A stretch of 64,000 nucleotides of DNA from Ciceribacter sichuanensis (GCF_024055605.1 NZ_JAMXLX010000001.1:558001-622000), one strand, 5' to 3'; numbered from the stretch's first letter, positions 9,314 through 19,630 are shown. Numbers and translations are program-made. Notes: generated by a model not told the origin, from the sequence alone.

Positions 9314-12271
9314 ATGACGGAACCGAAGACGACGCGTCTGGTGGATGTTGCGGCGGATGTGATCAGGCCGCTCAATCAGGTGGAACTGAAGTCGGTTCTA
9401 TCGATGCTCAAGGATCTGGGCCGGAACGAACCGGTCATTGCGAACCTGCTGGCGAGCGAAGGACCGCTGAAGAATTTCGTTGCCGCCGCGCTGACGCTTT
9501 CGCCTTATCTGCGCGATATGGCGAACCTATCGCCGTCGCTTCTGGCTGATGCCATCGAACAGCCGATCGAACCAATGCTGGAGGCGCTTGTGGCGTCTGC
9601 CCGCAACGCCTGGAAGGGTGAGCCGGGCGGTCCATCCGCGACCGAGGCGCAGGTGATGTCGCGATTGAGGATTGCCAAGCGCAAGGTCGCCTTCCTCACC
9701 GCGCTTGCCGACCTCGCACGGATTTTCGACGCTCGCGACACCACACGCTGGCTGAGCGCCATTGCGGATGCATCAGTGGCGGCGGCGATCGATCACCTGC
9801 TGGTGGCCGGCCAGGAAGCAGGTAAGCTCACACTTCAGGACCTGTCCGAGCCGTCCAGGGGCAGCGGCCTGATCGTGCTTGGCATGGGCAAGCTTGGTGC
9901 CCGCGAACTCAACTATTCCTCGGACGTGGACCTCGTCGTGTTCTTCGAGCCGGAGGCAGGCATCCTTACCGTGCCGGATGACGCAACGGAGACCTATGGC
10001 CGGATGATGCGCCGGCTGGTGCGCATCCTGCAGGAGCGTACGGCCGATGGCTATGTGTTTCGCACCGACCTTCGCCTTCGCCCCGATCCGGGCTCTACGC
10101 CGCTCGCAGTGCCGGTCGAGGCGGCCTTGGTCTATTATGAGGGACGGGGGCAGAACTGGGAGCGCGCCGCCTACATCAAGGCCCGCCCCATTGCCGGCGA
10201 TCTTGCGGCGGGAGAGCAGTTCCAGCGGGAACTGGTGCCCTTCGTCTTCCGCAAATATCTTGATTACGCGGCCATCGCCGACATTCACTCGATCAAGCGC
10301 CAGATCCATGTTCACAAGGGGCACGGGGCCATCGCGGTGAAGGGCCACAACGTCAAGCTCGGTCGCGGCGGTATCCGCGAGATCGAATTCTTCGCCCAGA
10401 CCCAGCAGCTGATCGCGGGCGGCCGCATGCCGGAGCTCAGGGTTCGCCCGACAGAGGCAGCCCTCCGTGCGCTTGCCGTGGCGAACTGGATCGACGGCGA
10501 AACCCGCGACGAGCTGATCGCCTGCTACTGGTTCCTGCGCGATATCGAGCATCGCATCCAGATGGTGCATGACGAGCAGACCCATCTCTTGCCGGAGAGC
10601 GAGGCGGAACTGCGACGCATCGCCTTCATGTCGGGTTTTGCCGATACCAAAGGCTTCGCAGCTAGCCTGGAAAATGTCCTGAAGACCGTGGAGCGCCGGT
10701 ATGCGGGGCTATTCGAGCATGAGGAAAAGCTATCGACCGCGACGGGTAACCTGGTCTTCACTGGCCAGAAGGACGACCCGGATACGTTGAAAACGCTGAA
10801 GAGCCTTGGTTTCGAACGGCCGGAGGACATTTCCCGCGTTATCCGCACCTGGCATTATGGCCGCTATCGCGCCACGCAATCCGTCGAAGCGCGCGAGCGC
10901 TTGACGGAACTCATACCGGAACTGCTTAAGGCTTTCGGTGAAAGCCGACGGGCCGACGAGGCCTTGCTGCGCTTTGACGATTTTCTTTCAGGCCTGCCTG
11001 CCGGCATTCAGCTTTTCTCCCTGCTTGGCAACAATCCGGCGCTGCTCGACCTCATCGTCAACATCATGTCGTCGGCACCGCGGCTCGCCGAGATCATCGC
11101 CCGCCGCCCGCATGTCTTCGACGGCATGCTCGATCCGGGCCTGATGGTGGAACTTCCGACACGGGACTATCTGGCGAAAAGGCTCGCCTCCTTCCTGAAT
11201 GGCTGCCGCTTCTACGAGGAGATTCTCGACCGGTTGAGGATTTTTGCCGCCGAACAGCGCTTCCTGATCGGTATCCGGCTGCTCACCGGCTCCATCGGGG
11301 GAGCGCAGGCCGCGCATGCCTTTACCGATCTTGCGGGGCTTGTCATCGGTGAAGCCCTGAAGGCCGTTGTCGACGAAATGGAGGCGACCCATGGACGGAT
11401 CGAGGGCGGCAAGGTGGCTCTCGCCGGCATGGGCAAGCTCGGCAGCTTCGAACTGACCGCCGGTTCGGATGTCGATCTGATCCTGCTCTACGAACATGCC
11501 GACGATGCGGGCGAATCCGACGGTTCGAAGCCGCTCGACCCGGTGCGCTATTTCACCCGGATGACGCAGCGCCTGATCGCGGCACTTTCGGCTCCGACCG
11601 CCGAAGGCGTGCTCTACGAGGTCGACATGCGGCTGCGCCCTTCAGGCAATAAGGGGCCGGTCGCGACCAGACTGCGCGCCTTCGAGAAGTATCAGAACGA
11701 GGAAGCCTGGACTTGGGAGCACATGGCACTGACGCGGGGGCGTCTCATCTGCGGTGACGAGGATCTCGTCGGGCAGACGAAGGCGATCATCGAGAGCGTT
11801 CTTGCAAGGCCAAGGGATCAGGCGAGGATCGCCGCTGACGTGGTGGAGATGCGTCATCTGATCGAAAAGGAGAAGCCGCCGCGCGACATATGGGATTTCA
11901 AGCTCATCCCCGGCGGGCTGATCGATATCGAGTTCATCGCCCAGTATCTTGCCCTGATCGCAAGGGCGCGCGGCGTCGGTGGTTGCGGGAGCGGGCAGTC
12001 GACGATGGATGCGCTGAGGCAACTGGGTGGCGCCTTGCTTGATCGGAACGATCTGGAGACCTGCCTGACAGCGCTCCGCTTTTACACCGATCTGTCGCAG
12101 GTGGTCCGCCTCTGCATCGACGGTCCCTTCGATCCGACCAATGCGCCCGCCGGTCTCGTGGATCTCGTCTGCCGCGCGGGGGACTGCCCCGATATCAAGA
12201 CGCTGGAGGCCGAGGTGCGCCGGCTGTCGAAAGCGACGCGGAGGGTATTCCAGAATGTGGTGAAGGGCTGA
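9314..12271 (+). CDS. glnE: Bifunctional glutamine synthetase adenylyltransferase/deadenylylase
   Basis: GlnE attaches AMP to glutamine synthetase and removes it, in response to PII and glutamine. The 985-residue protein has two nucleotidyltransferase domains. The N-terminal deadenylylase half carries GMGKLGARELNYSSDVDLVV (about residue 195-215), and the C-terminal adenylylase half carries GMGKLGSFELTAGSDVDLIL (about 705-725). Both keep the GS...DxD signature, and each is followed by a helical bundle. The length is typical. ATG at 9314 begins MTEPKTTRLVDV; an upstream extension to 9215 reads through the palindromic element and is not credible. The position after a kinase gene matches other rhizobia. 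Confidence 0.97.
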   Translation: MTEPKTTRLVDVAADVIRPLNQVELKSVLSMLKDLGRNEPVIANLLASEGPLKNFVAAALTLSPYLRDMANLSPSLLADAIEQPIEPMLEALVASARNAWKGEPGGPSATEAQVMSRLRIAKRKVAFLTALADLARIFDARDTTRWLSAIADASVAAAIDHLLVAGQEAGKLTLQDLSEPSRGSGLIVLGMGKLGARELNYSSDVDLVVFFEPEAGILTVPDDATETYGRMMRRLVRILQERTADGYVFRTDLRLRPDPGSTPLAVPVEAALVYYEGRGQNWERAAYIKARPIAGDLAAGEQFQRELVPFVFRKYLDYAAIADIHSIKRQIHVHKGHGAIAVKGHNVKLGRGGIREIEFFAQTQQLIAGGRMPELRVRPTEAALRALAVANWIDGETRDELIACYWFLRDIEHRIQMVHDEQTHLLPESEAELRRIAFMSGFADTKGFAASLENVLKTVERRYAGLFEHEEKLSTATGNLVFTGQKDDPDTLKTLKSLGFERPEDISRVIRTWHYGRYRATQSVEARERLTELIPELLKAFGESRRADEALLRFDDFLSGLPAGIQLFSLLGNNPALLDLIVNIMSSAPRLAEIIARRPHVFDGMLDPGLMVELPTRDYLAKRLASFLNGCRFYEEILDRLRIFAAEQRFLIGIRLLTGSIGGAQAAHAFTDLAGLVIGEALKAVVDEMEATHGRIEGGKVALAGMGKLGSFELTAGSDVDLILLYEHADDAGESDGSKPLDPVRYFTRMTQRLIAALSAPTAEGVLYEVDMRLRPSGNKGPVATRLRAFEKYQNEEAWTWEHMALTRGRLICGDEDLVGQTKAIIESVLARPRDQARIAADVVEMRHLIEKEKPPRDIWDFKLIPGGLIDIEFIAQYLALIARARGVGGCGSGQSTMDALRQLGGALLDRNDLETCLTALRFYTDLSQVVRLCIDGPFDPTNAPAGLVDLVCRAGDCPDIKTLEAEVRRLSKATRRVFQNVVKG

Positions 12272-12409
12272 AAGGGTGTTGGTAATCCTCAGGTGCGACA
12301 TCCGATACGTCTGAACTACCTTTAATGGGTGTCATGACGTACCGCCCCTTTTGATTGTAGTTTGCTGTCCTTCAAGACTGCCCATTTCTCGGGGAGTGAG
12401 GGTTTCCCT

Positions 12410-13381
12410 ATGTCCATAACACGCAAAATCCAGCCAAAGCTGCATTTCATGTCCGGTGGCCTCTTCGGCAACTGGCTTCCGGGCAACTTTGTCGAGGTTG
12501 GAGACTATGGAGTGATCCGGGATTCCAGATTCGAACGGTCCGGCACCCTTAACGACTATGGGGCGAATATTGTCGCCAGACCGGACCGGAGCGGCACGAA
12601 TGATGTTCAATTCATGGATCGGGCTACAATCAAGCCGTTAATGCGGATGAGTGGAGGGCTTGGTGGCGGTGTTCTTGTTCGGATTGGCGTCAGCCTGAGT
12701 GATCGGGGCGCATTTCTTTATCATCTCGCGAACGTAGCAACGCTTCGTCCAGCCAGTTCAAGGGATTTCGACGCCGCTGTGCGGCAATTGTTGCTGAGCG
12801 ATAAGTTCGAATTTCCTGATGATGGCGTGATCGTAACAGAGGTTCTGAAAGCGGGAAAAGCCACCATCCTTGTCGCTGACGGTCAGGACGTCGAACTCAA
12901 TCTGCATGCCAGTTTTGAACCTCTCGGCGACGCGTTTCTGGCTGGCGCCGATGGCAAGGTTGCCTGTGTGAAACAGCAAGGTTCTGTTTTTCAGTTTGTA
13001 GCCCAGGACGATATCAATGCGATGTTGCGACTGGTGCGACCCGTAATACTCGCGCCGCCGGGAAGTCCGGGAGGCGGAGGTGGTCTCAAGCGCGAGAACG
13101 GAATTATCGAACGAACAATCGGCTGGTTCAAATCCCTTCTTGAAGAACGGGAATTGGCGGTCGCTGAACTTGTGATCAGACAAAAGTCTGAAAACGCCCG
13201 ATGGCAAACATCTATCCTTGCAGGGCCTGATCCAGATCGCGATGAATTTATTTTTGAGATGCGGGATGTTTCACTGGAGGAGATGAGTACAAGTGACGCG
13301 CCGGAAGTCGTCGTGAGCGACGAGGAAACTCCCGTTATTGAAACCATGCCGATTCAGAAAAAGGGCGAAGCCTCTGGCTGA
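12410..13381 (+). CDS. Hypothetical protein, unrecognised
   Basis: I do not recognise this 323-residue product. It has no signal peptide or membrane helix. The N-terminal part (1-80) reads like beta strands, followed by a Gly-rich stretch (SGGLGGGVLVRIGV), a mixed alpha/beta middle, a PGSPGGGGG linker near residue 220, a charged helical segment (SLLEERELAVAELVIRQK) and an acidic tail. Codon use is less GC-biased than neighbours (more TTT, ACA, AAA), hinting at later arrival. The ATG at 12410 has a GGGAGTGAGGG ribosome site. It is convergent with the autotransporter and shares its terminator. Confidence 0.7.
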   Translation: MSITRKIQPKLHFMSGGLFGNWLPGNFVEVGDYGVIRDSRFERSGTLNDYGANIVARPDRSGTNDVQFMDRATIKPLMRMSGGLGGGVLVRIGVSLSDRGAFLYHLANVATLRPASSRDFDAAVRQLLLSDKFEFPDDGVIVTEVLKAGKATILVADGQDVELNLHASFEPLGDAFLAGADGKVACVKQQGSVFQFVAQDDINAMLRLVRPVILAPPGSPGGGGGLKRENGIIERTIGWFKSLLEERELAVAELVIRQKSENARWQTSILAGPDPDRDEFIFEMRDVSLEEMSTSDAPEVVVSDEETPVIETMPIQKKGEASG

Positions 13382-13397
13382 TGCAAGGATTCACACC

Positions 13398-13441
13398 AAG
13401 GCCGCCGGCTGCACGAATGCCGGCGACCTTGTTGTTTCTTT
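13398..13441. terminator. Bidirectional terminator between converging genes
   Basis: A stem aaggccgccggc (13398-13409) pairs with gccggcgacctt (13419-13430) with one mismatch, followed by gttgtttctttt on the + strand. It lies between two convergent stops. Confidence 0.7.
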
Positions 13442-13454
13442 TGCGTGGTCTCGC

Positions 13455-15704
13455 CTAGAAGTTGACCTTCCAGCCGCTTCTGAGCCAGACGTTAGGATCG
13501 TCGCCCTCGGTGGTGGCGTTGACCATGAGCGAAGCGGTACCGCCTCCGACGTCGAATTCTGCACCGATGCCAGCGCGGACCCAGAACTGCTTGACGTCCT
13601 GTCCTTCGAGGTCGAACGAGCTGATGCCGATGATCTCGCCGCTGGTACCGGTTGTTTCCTTCTCGAAGCGGTAGTCAGCCTCGGCGCGACCGAGCAGGCG
13701 AATGTCGTCGGTCAGGGTATGAACCAGATCGATACCGACGCGGGCGATGGTCGAGTGATCCTCGCTCTCGTCGTAGATGGCCGGGAAGGAGCCGCCGGTT
13801 TCGGTGTAGCCGTCGCTCTTGGTGTTGGCGCGCGACAGGGCCGCATAGGGCGTGAACGCGCTGTCGCCGAGGGTGAAGGCGTTCAGCCAATCGACGCGGA
13901 TCTTTCCGGCCCAGGTCTCGGTGTCGGTGTCGCCATAGGAGTAATCCATGGCGCTACCGTTGAGATAACCGCGCTTTATGTCGAGCTTGCCGCGTGAGTA
14001 GTAACCGCCGACGGTGAGGTAGATGTCACCGGCGATATTGGCGGAGACTTCCGGCGAGACGTACCAACCCTTGTGCTGGAAGTCGCCACCGGCGTCGAGG
14101 TCCTGATCGGTATAGGTGCCGCCTGCGGAAATGCGGGCGGTGATGCCGTCGGCAATGCCGTAGCCGAAGCCGAAGTCGCCAAGCACGAGGCCGCCATCGG
14201 AAGCGTCGCTGTTGTCATATCCGGTATCGGCCGTGCCCCAGATGGAGCGCTGCCCGGTCTTGAGCAGGTCTCGCATCGGGCTGCCCTGCGCACCGAACAT
14301 GATGGTGTTGGCGCTGGCGATCGGCTGACCGACGCGCGGAGCCGCGGTTGATCCAATGGTGTTGAGGTATTGCGGCAGGTCGATGATGCCCGAGGTAGGA
14401 GTTTCGGGCGCCTCCGGTGTCGCCACGCGGGCGATATAATAATGATTGTTACGCGCGTAGCCCGCGACGACATTTCCGTCGTCCGAGACTTTCAGGGCGT
14501 CGCTCGTGAAGTTGTCGTCAACGGTGACGCCATTGTTGCGCAGCCACTGTTCGACGGTAATCATGCCGTCTGTCTGAGTCCACCGGAAGCCGTGGTTATC
14601 ATCAGCGCTGTCTTTCGCATAACCGACAACGACAGTGCCATCGGCGTTGACGTCGTAGGCGTAAGAACTGTTGCCGCCCAACGTACCAAGGTCGGTCATG
14701 GTGCCGTTGATGCCGTCGGAGCCGACCTCCCACCGGTAAGCGTGGGAATACGTATCGTCGGTATTGATATCTGGAGCCATGTCGGCATCGCCGACGATCA
14801 CAGTTCCATCGTTGCTCATCGCGGCAATGGAAGATTGCTTCCCGCCCAATGTGCCGAGATCGATGATGCCGCCTGCGTCAGTCCAGCGAATTGCGCGACT
14901 GTAGTACGAAGTCGAGTTACCATCTGATTCAGTAACGTCTGCAGACCCCGCGACAACCAGCCCGTTATTGCTGACGAGACTTGCTTCACTGTATGTTCCG
15001 GTTGCAAGCACGCCGATATCGGTCATTCCCGCATCGCCGACGTGCCAGACGAACCCATGGGAAGCTTCTGGAGTGGTACCCAGATAGGAAGAGCCCACGA
15101 CCGTGCTTCCATCAGCGCTTATGGCATAGGCATTGGATCTGTCCCCACCCAACGTTCCGAGATCGCGTAGTGTGCTGGCTCCGTCGGACCAGTAGAAGGC
15201 GTGATCGTAGTTTCCTCCAAACTCGGCATTGCCCACTACGGCCATGCCGTTATCGCTGACAGCAATGGCCTGGGATTCGCCGCTGGCGAGGGCACCGATG
15301 TTGGTGATGCCGTTGGCAGCCGACCATATGAAGGCTTGATAATCGCCATCTGCCACAAATCTGGCATAGCCGACCATAACGCTTCCATCCCCGCTCAAGG
15401 CATTTCCACGGGTAGTGAAACCGGTGGAGACAACAGTTGTTGCGGCATTCTCGTTATAGGTGACATAGCCGCTTGTGTCATATGCCAGAAGGCTGCCTGT
15501 ATTCACAATTCTGGCGACAGTGTAGCTACCGTTCGAACGATTGATGAGAGCGACGGAAAGGTCGTTGCTGACGTCTCTGAAGCCGCCGTCGTCAGCGTTT
15601 GCCTTGTGAGCCTGCATAGCCAACACCATCGCGAGTGCTGAGGTCCCGCAAAGAGAGGCGAGATTGATTTTCGTTCGGCGACGGGCCGGTTTCTGCATGA
15701 ACAT
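13455..15704 (-). CDS. Autotransporter with HAF-repeat passenger
   Basis: The product is a 749-residue type Va secreted or surface protein. A basic, long signal peptide ends in MQAHKANA (about residue 37). The passenger holds about seven copies of the HAF-type repeat, recognisable as DLGTLGG...A..IS.DG..VVG...HAF.W (for example DLGTLGGDRSNAYAISADGS and DLGTLGGNSSYAYDVNADGT), spanning about 60-420. A linker leads to a C-terminal outer-membrane beta-barrel of about 270 residues ending in WKVNF, with the terminal aromatic expected for barrel insertion. The ATG at 15704 has an AGGGA site 8 bases upstream. HAF repeats probably form a propeller or solenoid; the ligand is unknown. Confidence 0.9.
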   Translation of the reverse strand: MFMQKPARRRTKINLASLCGTSALAMVLAMQAHKANADDGGFRDVSNDLSVALINRSNGSYTVARIVNTGSLLAYDTSGYVTYNENAATTVVSTGFTTRGNALSGDGSVMVGYARFVADGDYQAFIWSAANGITNIGALASGESQAIAVSDNGMAVVGNAEFGGNYDHAFYWSDGASTLRDLGTLGGDRSNAYAISADGSTVVGSSYLGTTPEASHGFVWHVGDAGMTDIGVLATGTYSEASLVSNNGLVVAGSADVTESDGNSTSYYSRAIRWTDAGGIIDLGTLGGKQSSIAAMSNDGTVIVGDADMAPDINTDDTYSHAYRWEVGSDGINGTMTDLGTLGGNSSYAYDVNADGTVVVGYAKDSADDNHGFRWTQTDGMITVEQWLRNNGVTVDDNFTSDALKVSDDGNVVAGYARNNHYYIARVATPEAPETPTSGIIDLPQYLNTIGSTAAPRVGQPIASANTIMFGAQGSPMRDLLKTGQRSIWGTADTGYDNSDASDGGLVLGDFGFGYGIADGITARISAGGTYTDQDLDAGGDFQHKGWYVSPEVSANIAGDIYLTVGGYYSRGKLDIKRGYLNGSAMDYSYGDTDTETWAGKIRVDWLNAFTLGDSAFTPYAALSRANTKSDGYTETGGSFPAIYDESEDHSTIARVGIDLVHTLTDDIRLLGRAEADYRFEKETTGTSGEIIGISSFDLEGQDVKQFWVRAGIGAEFDVGGGTASLMVNATTEGDDPNVWLRSGWKVNF

Positions 15705-16158
15705 GAATGTTATCCCTGGAATGCGGCAGAAAAGCCGGCTTGGTCACTTGGTGGCGCAAGCACAAATGCGCCATCCTGCAAAATGAACTGATTATCGATA
15801 TCGTTAAATTAGATGTGTATGAATAATCCGAATCGTTGTTGCCTGACTTAACTGTCGCTTCCTGTATTTGCGCTGGCAACGGGTGGCCGGATTGTGTCCA
15901 AAAAAAGTCAAGTATGCGTATTTTTGTGTTTTCAACTATTTGAAAACACTTAAGGAAATGCAGGTTCTCGAATTAAGGGAATTGTGCAGAATTCATGGCG
16001 CCCACAAGCATCTTGGGGCGCAGGACGTGATGAGGCGACAGAGTGTCGCGGCCCTATTTTGCCCGGAACATGGCTGTTTCCGTGAGTATATCTTAAGTGT
16101 TTCGACGGAAATAACTACTTGATGGACGAGTATTGGCCGCCATCATGGCGGCTATCTC
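15705..16158. other. AT-rich intergenic region upstream of the HAF autotransporter
   Basis: These 454 bases are clearly richer in A and T than the flanks and should hold the autotransporter promoter on the minus strand. An 84-codon frame at 15868-16122 (+) lacks family features and a convincing ribosome site. Near 16130-16148 a small palindrome (tggccgcca-tca-tggcggcta) lies just after the PleC-like gene, without a clear T-run. I see no RNA gene. Confidence 0.5.
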
Positions 16159-18504
16159 TTATGCGGCCGCCGTCTTGCCACGCCGGGAGGGGATCTCGTC
16201 CGGTATCCTTACTGACACAACGGTGCCGTGACCTTCGCGGGAGCGGATGCTGAGTTCGCCGCCATGCATGCTGACCAGCGAGCGGGATATGGCAAGGCCG
16301 AGGCCGGAGCCGCCATTGCTGCGGGCATACTGGCTCTGTACCTGCTCGAACGGGTGCCCGATTTTCGAGAGCGCGGTCTTCGGTATGCCGATGCCGGTAT
16401 CGGCGATGGTGATCGTCACCGCATCGCCGGTCCGGCGGGCCCGCAGCGCGATCCGCCCACCCGCATCGGTAAACTTCACCGCATTCGACAGGATGTTGAG
16501 CAGGATCTGCTTCATCGCGCGGCGGTCGGCATTCATCGTCAGCCCGGTCGAAACGCGCTGCTGGATGAGGATGTTCTTCTCGTCCGCCGGGATGGCGGTG
16601 AGCCGCATGCTTTCCTCTATGAGGGCGTCGAGGTCGATATCCTCGCAACGGATTTTCATCTGGCCTGCCTCGATTTTCGACATGTCGAGAATGTCGTTGA
16701 TGACGTTCAGCAGATGCTTGCCGCTGTCATGGATATCGCGGGCATATTCGGAATATTTCGGCGAACCGATCGGACCAAACATGCCGGCAACGAGGATCTC
16801 GGAGAAGCCGAGGATGGCGTTGAGCGGTGTTCTCAGTTCGTGGCTCATATTGGCCAGGAATTCGGATTTCGCCTTGTTGGCTGCTTCCGCGCGGTCCTTC
16901 TCCGCAAGGTAATTGGTGTTGGCGATGGAAAGCTCCGCCTTCTGGCGTTCAAGCTTCTTCTGGGAGGAGGAAAGATCCCCGATCGTCGCCATCAGACGGC
17001 GTTCCTGATCGCGCAGGCGCTCCTGGTGCCGCTTTAGCAGGGTGATGTCGGTGCCGACGGAAACAAGGCCACCGTCACGCGTGCGCCGCTCATTGATCTG
17101 CAGCCAGCGCTCGTCGGCAAGCTGGACCTCGGTCGTGCGCGAATTGTTGCCGAGATCGGGATCGGCGATGCGACGCTGGATGATCGGTCGCGCGGCCGCA
17201 GCCTGCACCACGGCGCGTTCGGTCCCGGGCACGAGAATGCTGTCGGGCAGGCCGTAGACCTGCTGGAAGTGCGCATTGCACATCACCAGGCGGTCGTTCT
17301 TGTCCCACAGCACGAAGGCTTCGGACGTGCATTCGATGGCGTCTGCCAGTCGTTGGTCGGCCTCGGCGTAGCGTTGCGCCAGTCGGTGCTGCTCGGTCAC
17401 GTCCATGGCGATGCCGATGACGTGCAGGCATCCGGTATTCGAGCGGATCACCTGGGCGCGGGCGCGCATCCAGACATAATGGCCGTTGGCATGACGCATG
17501 CGGAAGACCTGGTCTATCTGCCGGGAGCCGCCCTTGCCGATGGCGCGCGCCAACGCATAGAGATTTCCGTCCGCCGGATGCATCAACTTAGCCGCATCGG
17601 CAAAGGTCAGCACGTCTTCGGAGGGCGAAAGCCCGAGCATCTCGTACATCGATCGCGACCAGAAGAGCTTGCGCGAGGCGAGATCGAAGTCCCAGAGACC
17701 GCAGCGTCCGCGCGACAGGGCGGTTTCCACCCGCATGTTGGTTTCGAGGAAGATGTCGTCGGCGTCGCGGGCGCGCTTCACCTGTTGGAAATATGCATAG
17801 AGGACAACCAGCAGGATCATCGAGATCCCGGCAAATAGCGTGACGTTGAGCGAAATCTCGCTGCGCCAGAAGTTCATCGCGCCCTGAAGCGAATGCGCTG
17901 CGAGAATGAGTGCACCCTCGGTTCCGATGGGCGTGACCACTGCAAAATGGCGGATGCCGCCGATGTCCGTCTCGATCGCACCACTGCGATCGGCGAAACG
18001 CCTGATAGTGCTAACCTCGGGCAGTAGCGAGCCGAGATGCATGCCGACATAGCCGGCCCCATCGGAAGACGACGCATAGATGCGCCCGCTCGCATCGACC
18101 AGCAGCACGAAAGCGCCGTCGGCCATGCGCTCCTGCGGCAGGAAGCGCGCAAGTGCGGCCTCCGAACTCTGCCGGTCCGCATTGGCGAAGAGTTCGGGCT
18201 GAGCGACCAGCGCCGCATTCGCCGTTGCCGATACCAGCGCTGTCGATTGGCGCACCGCGCTCTCGATCCGCGCATGCTCGGAAAGCATGCCGGTGACCCG
18301 TGCCATTGCGACGACCGCCAGGAACGCCAGGATCAACACGGGGATGGAGTGCCGAAGGATGGTTTCGATCCGCCGGGACGTGTCGGCATCGCCATTGCCA
18401 AGGGTCGAGAGGCCCCTGGAAAGGGCGTCGAAAAGAGCAGCAATCCCGGTAAGTTTAAGCCGCAACCGTTCATCGGCTGCGGTTGCCCGCTGCGCGTTCG
18501 ACAT
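16159..18504 (-). CDS. pleC: PAS-containing histidine kinase, PleC-like cell-cycle kinase/phosphatase
   Basis: The 781-residue protein has two membrane helices (about 55-75 and 250-272) bracketing a periplasmic sensor domain, then PAS segments (about 300-520), one of which holds IECTSEAFVLWDKNDRLVMC. The DHp H-box is FLANMSHELRTPLNAILGFS with His about 555, then an HATPase domain with NILSNAVKFT, DTGIGI and GSGLGLAI. The H-box matches the DivJ/PleC/PdhS class that acts on DivK and PleD to set division asymmetry. In Sinorhizobium meliloti pleC also lies close to glnE, which supports the name. ATG at 18504 has an excellent GGCAGGGG site; a 35-residue extension is possible but unlikely. Confidence 0.82.
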   Translation of the reverse strand: MSNAQRATAADERLRLKLTGIAALFDALSRGLSTLGNGDADTSRRIETILRHSIPVLILAFLAVVAMARVTGMLSEHARIESAVRQSTALVSATANAALVAQPELFANADRQSSEAALARFLPQERMADGAFVLLVDASGRIYASSSDGAGYVGMHLGSLLPEVSTIRRFADRSGAIETDIGGIRHFAVVTPIGTEGALILAAHSLQGAMNFWRSEISLNVTLFAGISMILLVVLYAYFQQVKRARDADDIFLETNMRVETALSRGRCGLWDFDLASRKLFWSRSMYEMLGLSPSEDVLTFADAAKLMHPADGNLYALARAIGKGGSRQIDQVFRMRHANGHYVWMRARAQVIRSNTGCLHVIGIAMDVTEQHRLAQRYAEADQRLADAIECTSEAFVLWDKNDRLVMCNAHFQQVYGLPDSILVPGTERAVVQAAAARPIIQRRIADPDLGNNSRTTEVQLADERWLQINERRTRDGGLVSVGTDITLLKRHQERLRDQERRLMATIGDLSSSQKKLERQKAELSIANTNYLAEKDRAEAANKAKSEFLANMSHELRTPLNAILGFSEILVAGMFGPIGSPKYSEYARDIHDSGKHLLNVINDILDMSKIEAGQMKIRCEDIDLDALIEESMRLTAIPADEKNILIQQRVSTGLTMNADRRAMKQILLNILSNAVKFTDAGGRIALRARRTGDAVTITIADTGIGIPKTALSKIGHPFEQVQSQYARSNGGSGLGLAISRSLVSMHGGELSIRSREGHGTVVSVRIPDEIPSRRGKTAAA

Positions 18505-18748
18505 CGTCCCCTGCCTCGATTTTCTCGTGTGATTCGAAGCGCCGCCCGCCCGAATCTGCCTTAATGAATCATCGGTGATTCGGCTTGTCCAGCCCGACCT
18601 GGTGAACAAAATCTTAAGCCATTATTCCGAATCGCTTTTTTTTGTACGCTTGGTGCCAAACGCTTGAATCTGATTGAAAACATGCCTGCGTCTCCCTTAT
18701 CGATAAGCCAAGGGAACACAACCGGGCGGTCGCCTGAGGGGGCTTTGT

Positions 18749-19615
18749 TTGAAGCACTTCCTGCCATTTCGCAGAGGTCTGGCGCGGGCCGGCGCCTTCG
18801 CGGTGCTGTCCGCATTCCTGTTGTCTCATTCGGCCGTATGGGCTGCCGAGGGCAAGCCGCCGAAACTCTACAAGAAGCTGACGGAAGAGCAGGCGGAGGA
18901 AGCGGATCAGTTCGCCCTCAATAATGCGATCGCCACCGTCTTCCACGAGGCCGGCCACATGCTGATCTCGGAGTTTTCCCTGCCCGTTCTCGGTAAGGAA
19001 GAGGACGCGGTCGACGGACTTGCGGTCGTGCTGCTGCTGGAGGCGGAAGACGAGGACTTCAACAGTGCCGTCGAGGATTTTGCCAATGTCTGGTTTCTCA
19101 CGGCGGGATCGGCTGATGAAGACGAGGAGCTGGCTTTCTGGGATTCCCACGGTCTGGACGAGCAGCGCGCCTACAACACCGTCTGCCTGATGATGGGCAA
19201 GGATGAGAAGCGCTTCAAGGACTTCGCCGACTCGCTGGATTTTCCGGAATATCGCCGCGAGCAGTGCCCGGAAGAATATCAGAGCCTGTCCGCTAGCTGG
19301 GACCGGGTTCTGGCTCCGCACGAGGCGGGCGAGAATGACAAAACAGACTTCAAGATCACTTATAAGAAGACCGACGATCCGCAACTCGCCTATTTCCGCG
19401 AGATGATCAAGGACACCGAAATCCTCGAGATGGTCGCGGTTACGTTTTCCGGCAGCTACAAGCTCAAGGATGGGATCAAGCTGACGGCGCGCGAATGCGG
19501 AGAGGCGAACGCCTACTGGAGCCCCAGCGATCGCGAGATGACGCTTTGCTACGAGGACCTGCTCAACAGCGCGAACCTCGACGCCCAGTGGTATATCGAC
19601 AATCCTGACGAATAA
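18749..19615 (+). CDS. Putative secreted metallopeptidase, DUF4344
   Basis: The 288-residue product starts at TTG with KHFLPFRRGLARAG and a signal peptide ending near AVWAAEG (residue about 32). The zinc-binding motif HEAGH is at about residue 66, followed by an acidic region (LLLEAEDEDFNSAVEDFAN) and a conserved-looking DEQRAYNTVCLMMG segment, characteristic of the DUF4344 family of putative metallopeptidases. The fold suggests a periplasmic enzyme; the substrate is unknown. The gene is divergent from pleC and convergent with pepN. Confidence 0.8.
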   Translation: MKHFLPFRRGLARAGAFAVLSAFLLSHSAVWAAEGKPPKLYKKLTEEQAEEADQFALNNAIATVFHEAGHMLISEFSLPVLGKEEDAVDGLAVVLLLEAEDEDFNSAVEDFANVWFLTAGSADEDEELAFWDSHGLDEQRAYNTVCLMMGKDEKRFKDFADSLDFPEYRREQCPEEYQSLSASWDRVLAPHEAGENDKTDFKITYKKTDDPQLAYFREMIKDTEILEMVAVTFSGSYKLKDGIKLTARECGEANAYWSPSDREMTLCYEDLLNSANLDAQWYIDNPDE

Positions 19616-19630
19616 CGCCCTGTGGAAGGT

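Noticed and set aside
15868-16122. 84-codon + strand frame
   Set aside because: No ribosome site or family features; composition fits non-coding AT-rich DNA.
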